Origin: Gordionus sp. m RMFG-2023
Taxonomy: Eukaryota; Nematomorpha; Gordioida; Chordodea; Parachordodidae
Length of the DNA stretch: 64,000 nt
Assembly: GCF_954871325.1 (NCBI RefSeq)
Contig: NC_088778.1
Span: 16,643,666 to 16,707,665, forward strand
Reading direction: 5' to 3'
A program made the translations under genes and the position numbers. Shown here in pieces: positions 62,787 to 64,000 of the stretch. The stretch's first letter is position 1. The number at the start of each line of letters is the position of its first letter. The notes beneath the pieces were generated by a model. That model was not told the DNA's origin and did not search any database. It saw only the letters and a program-made list of their open reading frames with translations.

Positions 62787-63799
62787 ATATAAAAATAAAT
62801 GAAGAATGATAAATCAATAAGATTGTTATATAATATTTTTAGCTTTTTAATTTTTCGTGTTTTAGTGTCCAATTTATTTTTTCGCGTTTTAGTGTCCGAT
62901 TTATTTTTTGCGTTTTAGCCTCCAATTTATTTTTTCGCGTTTAAATTTATTTTTATTTATAAATTAATATTTTTGATCCTGAGGTTAAAATATGCAAATA
63001 AAATATTATTCATATTTCCCTCTCTTTAAAAAAAAATTTAAATTTCACACCCTAGTTTTAATTCAAAAAGTGTTTTTTTTAAATAATAATTCTTCATAAG
63101 ATAATTTTAGAAAATGATCTCCTCCACATCATTTAAATATTTTTCTAAAATGAAGATGTTTAGTTTTTACATAACCTCTTGTCTTCAAAGCTTTAAATTT
63201 CAAAAACTTTTTATCATATTAAGTATTACTTATAAGAGTTATATTAATTTTATAATTTTTTAAATCAACCATATGATTTATATCTTAAAATTTATGTTTC
63301 AATTACTTAAAATTATAGTTTTATTTTCTTTAATGGTTTATCTTTGTAATATTTTTTAATTATATCTAAGAATTCATCTTTAGGTATTTCAGTTAATTTC
63401 CACAATTGGTCATAATTCAAGAAATCAAAAATATGAAAAATATCAATAGGCCTTTTACTAAGAAATTCAACTATTAATTCATTATTAAGTAAATATTTTT
63501 TAAGGCTTTTTATGTATTCAAATATGTCCATTATGATTGATTTACATTTATTTTAATAAGTTAATGTATACCATAATCTCGGCATATAATTTTAATTTAT
63601 AATATCTTTTCTTCTTATGTGGATTTAGAATTATTAGTAAATCATCATTGGTTACACTATATAGAATTCATAGCCTATCGTCCAACTTCCATATCAGTTC
63701 TTTCTAGGTCGTCACATTAGGTTAGGTGTTGGTCATCATATTCCAGTCTCCACCCAGAGCCGGGGAACCATGAAGATAGAAGCTTTTGGCGTGGAAGAA
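62787..63799 (-). other. Non-coding interior of gypsy element B, right part
   Basis: 62787-62960 matches element A (AATGATAAATCAATAAG, TTTTAGTGTCCAATTTATTT repeated two to three times). The rest is unique and AT-rich. A 72-codon minus-strand frame at 63313-63531 (starting MDIFEYIKSLKKYL) lies where a gag leader would be; I do not recognise it. Treated as part of the fossil. Confidence 0.6.
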
Positions 63800-64000
63800 T
63801 GTCCTTGGAGAAAAAGTAAAAATTTTATTTTATCTCATTTTATTTCTCTTTTTCATATCATATATATAGCATTTTTACAAACTAAAATTAGAAAATAATA
63901 TTAAAAGGTTAACTTATAAAATAAAAGTATAACTAAAATAAAAATATAATTTGAATAAACAGAATTAAATGAATGAACGTTGCATAGATTAAAACATAAT
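63800..64000 (-). repeat. 5-prime LTR of gypsy element B, cut by the window edge
   Basis: Starts TGTCCTTGGAGAAAAAG and matches the two halves of the left LTR, without the LINE insertion that splits the left copy. Confidence 0.85.

Larger units (their letters stand above)
36685..64000 (-). mobile_element. Ty3/gypsy LTR element B (fossil), running off the right edge
   Basis: A second element of the same broad family as A. Its left (3-prime) LTR spans 36685-39487 because 36839-39383 is an inserted LINE fragment. Its right (5-prime) LTR starts at 63800 and is cut by the window end. The retained interior is only 39488-39838 and 62787-63799, non-coding and homologous to the 3-prime interior of A; pol was not found, so it is a broken or internally deleted copy. 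The interior is split by the 22.9-kb MULE. The visible LTR parts differ at only a few positions in 150 bp, so B looks younger than A. Confidence 0.85.

Noticed and set aside
1-64000. tRNA, rRNA or other structured RNA genes
   Set aside because: I scanned by eye for tRNA A/B boxes and rRNA-like GC blocks and saw none. A covariance-model search would be needed to exclude small RNAs.

Overview
The window is very AT-rich animal (metazoan) DNA. Two host genes are recognisable, both on the + strand. The first is a syntaxin-7/12-type Qa-SNARE (4470-5210), seen as four exons separated by introns of 42-137 nt; its first and last exons were not found. The second is the ESCRT-II subunit VPS36 (13887-15296), uninterrupted over its coding region. 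Both act in endosomal trafficking, but nothing in the sequence shows that they are linked. The micro-introns, canonical GT/AG sites, Asn/Ile/Lys-rich proteins and the set of transposons (hAT, P, MULE, Harbinger, RTE-like LINE, Ty3/gypsy) fit an invertebrate with a fast-evolving AT-rich genome. I cannot name the species: insects, cnidarians and their parasitic relatives are all possible.

Nearly everything else is mobile DNA, much of it nested. Layout: 1-445, Ty3/gypsy integrase relic; 0.55-10.6 kb, MITEs and foldbacks around the syntaxin exons; 10712-12771, hAT with a perfect 8-bp target duplication; 12.9-13.7 kb, LINE-type pol relic directly upstream of VPS36; 16086-16434, large palindrome; 18997-28012, Ty3/gypsy fossil (element A) with two LTRs, split by a 2.9-kb hAT (20931-23810) and a 0.76-kb hAT derivative (24351-25111); 28.4-29.45 kb, degenerate tandem repeats; 31016-35975, non-autonomous hAT holding a foldback element with tandem-repeat ends, plus a MITE inside another MITE.

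From 36685 to beyond the window end lies a second Ty3/gypsy fossil (element B), mostly reduced to its LTRs and non-coding interior. Its left LTR holds a LINE fragment, which in turn holds a Harbinger element (36914-38975, TAA duplication). Its interior holds a 22.9-kb Mutator-like element (MULE, 39839-62786) with an 8-bp duplication (ATATAAAA). The homologous uninterrupted site is present in element A, so the insertion is supported inside this window. The left terminal repeat of the MULE was hit by a nearly complete P element (39880-45150). Its right arm was split by about 12.5 kb that contains an apparently intact 962-codon LINE, an older LINE relic and a 7.5-kb strand-asymmetric region full of duplications.

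The most interesting system is the MULE itself. Its gene (45485 to 48870) appears to encode a WRKY/FLYWCH-like zinc cluster, an intact-looking DDE transposase core, a SWIM zinc finger and then, through micro-introns that bypass an apparent stop, an OTU-type cysteine protease. The promoter-proximal region and the start of the first exon are repeated in inverted orientation in the right arm. No tRNA, rRNA or CRISPR array was seen.
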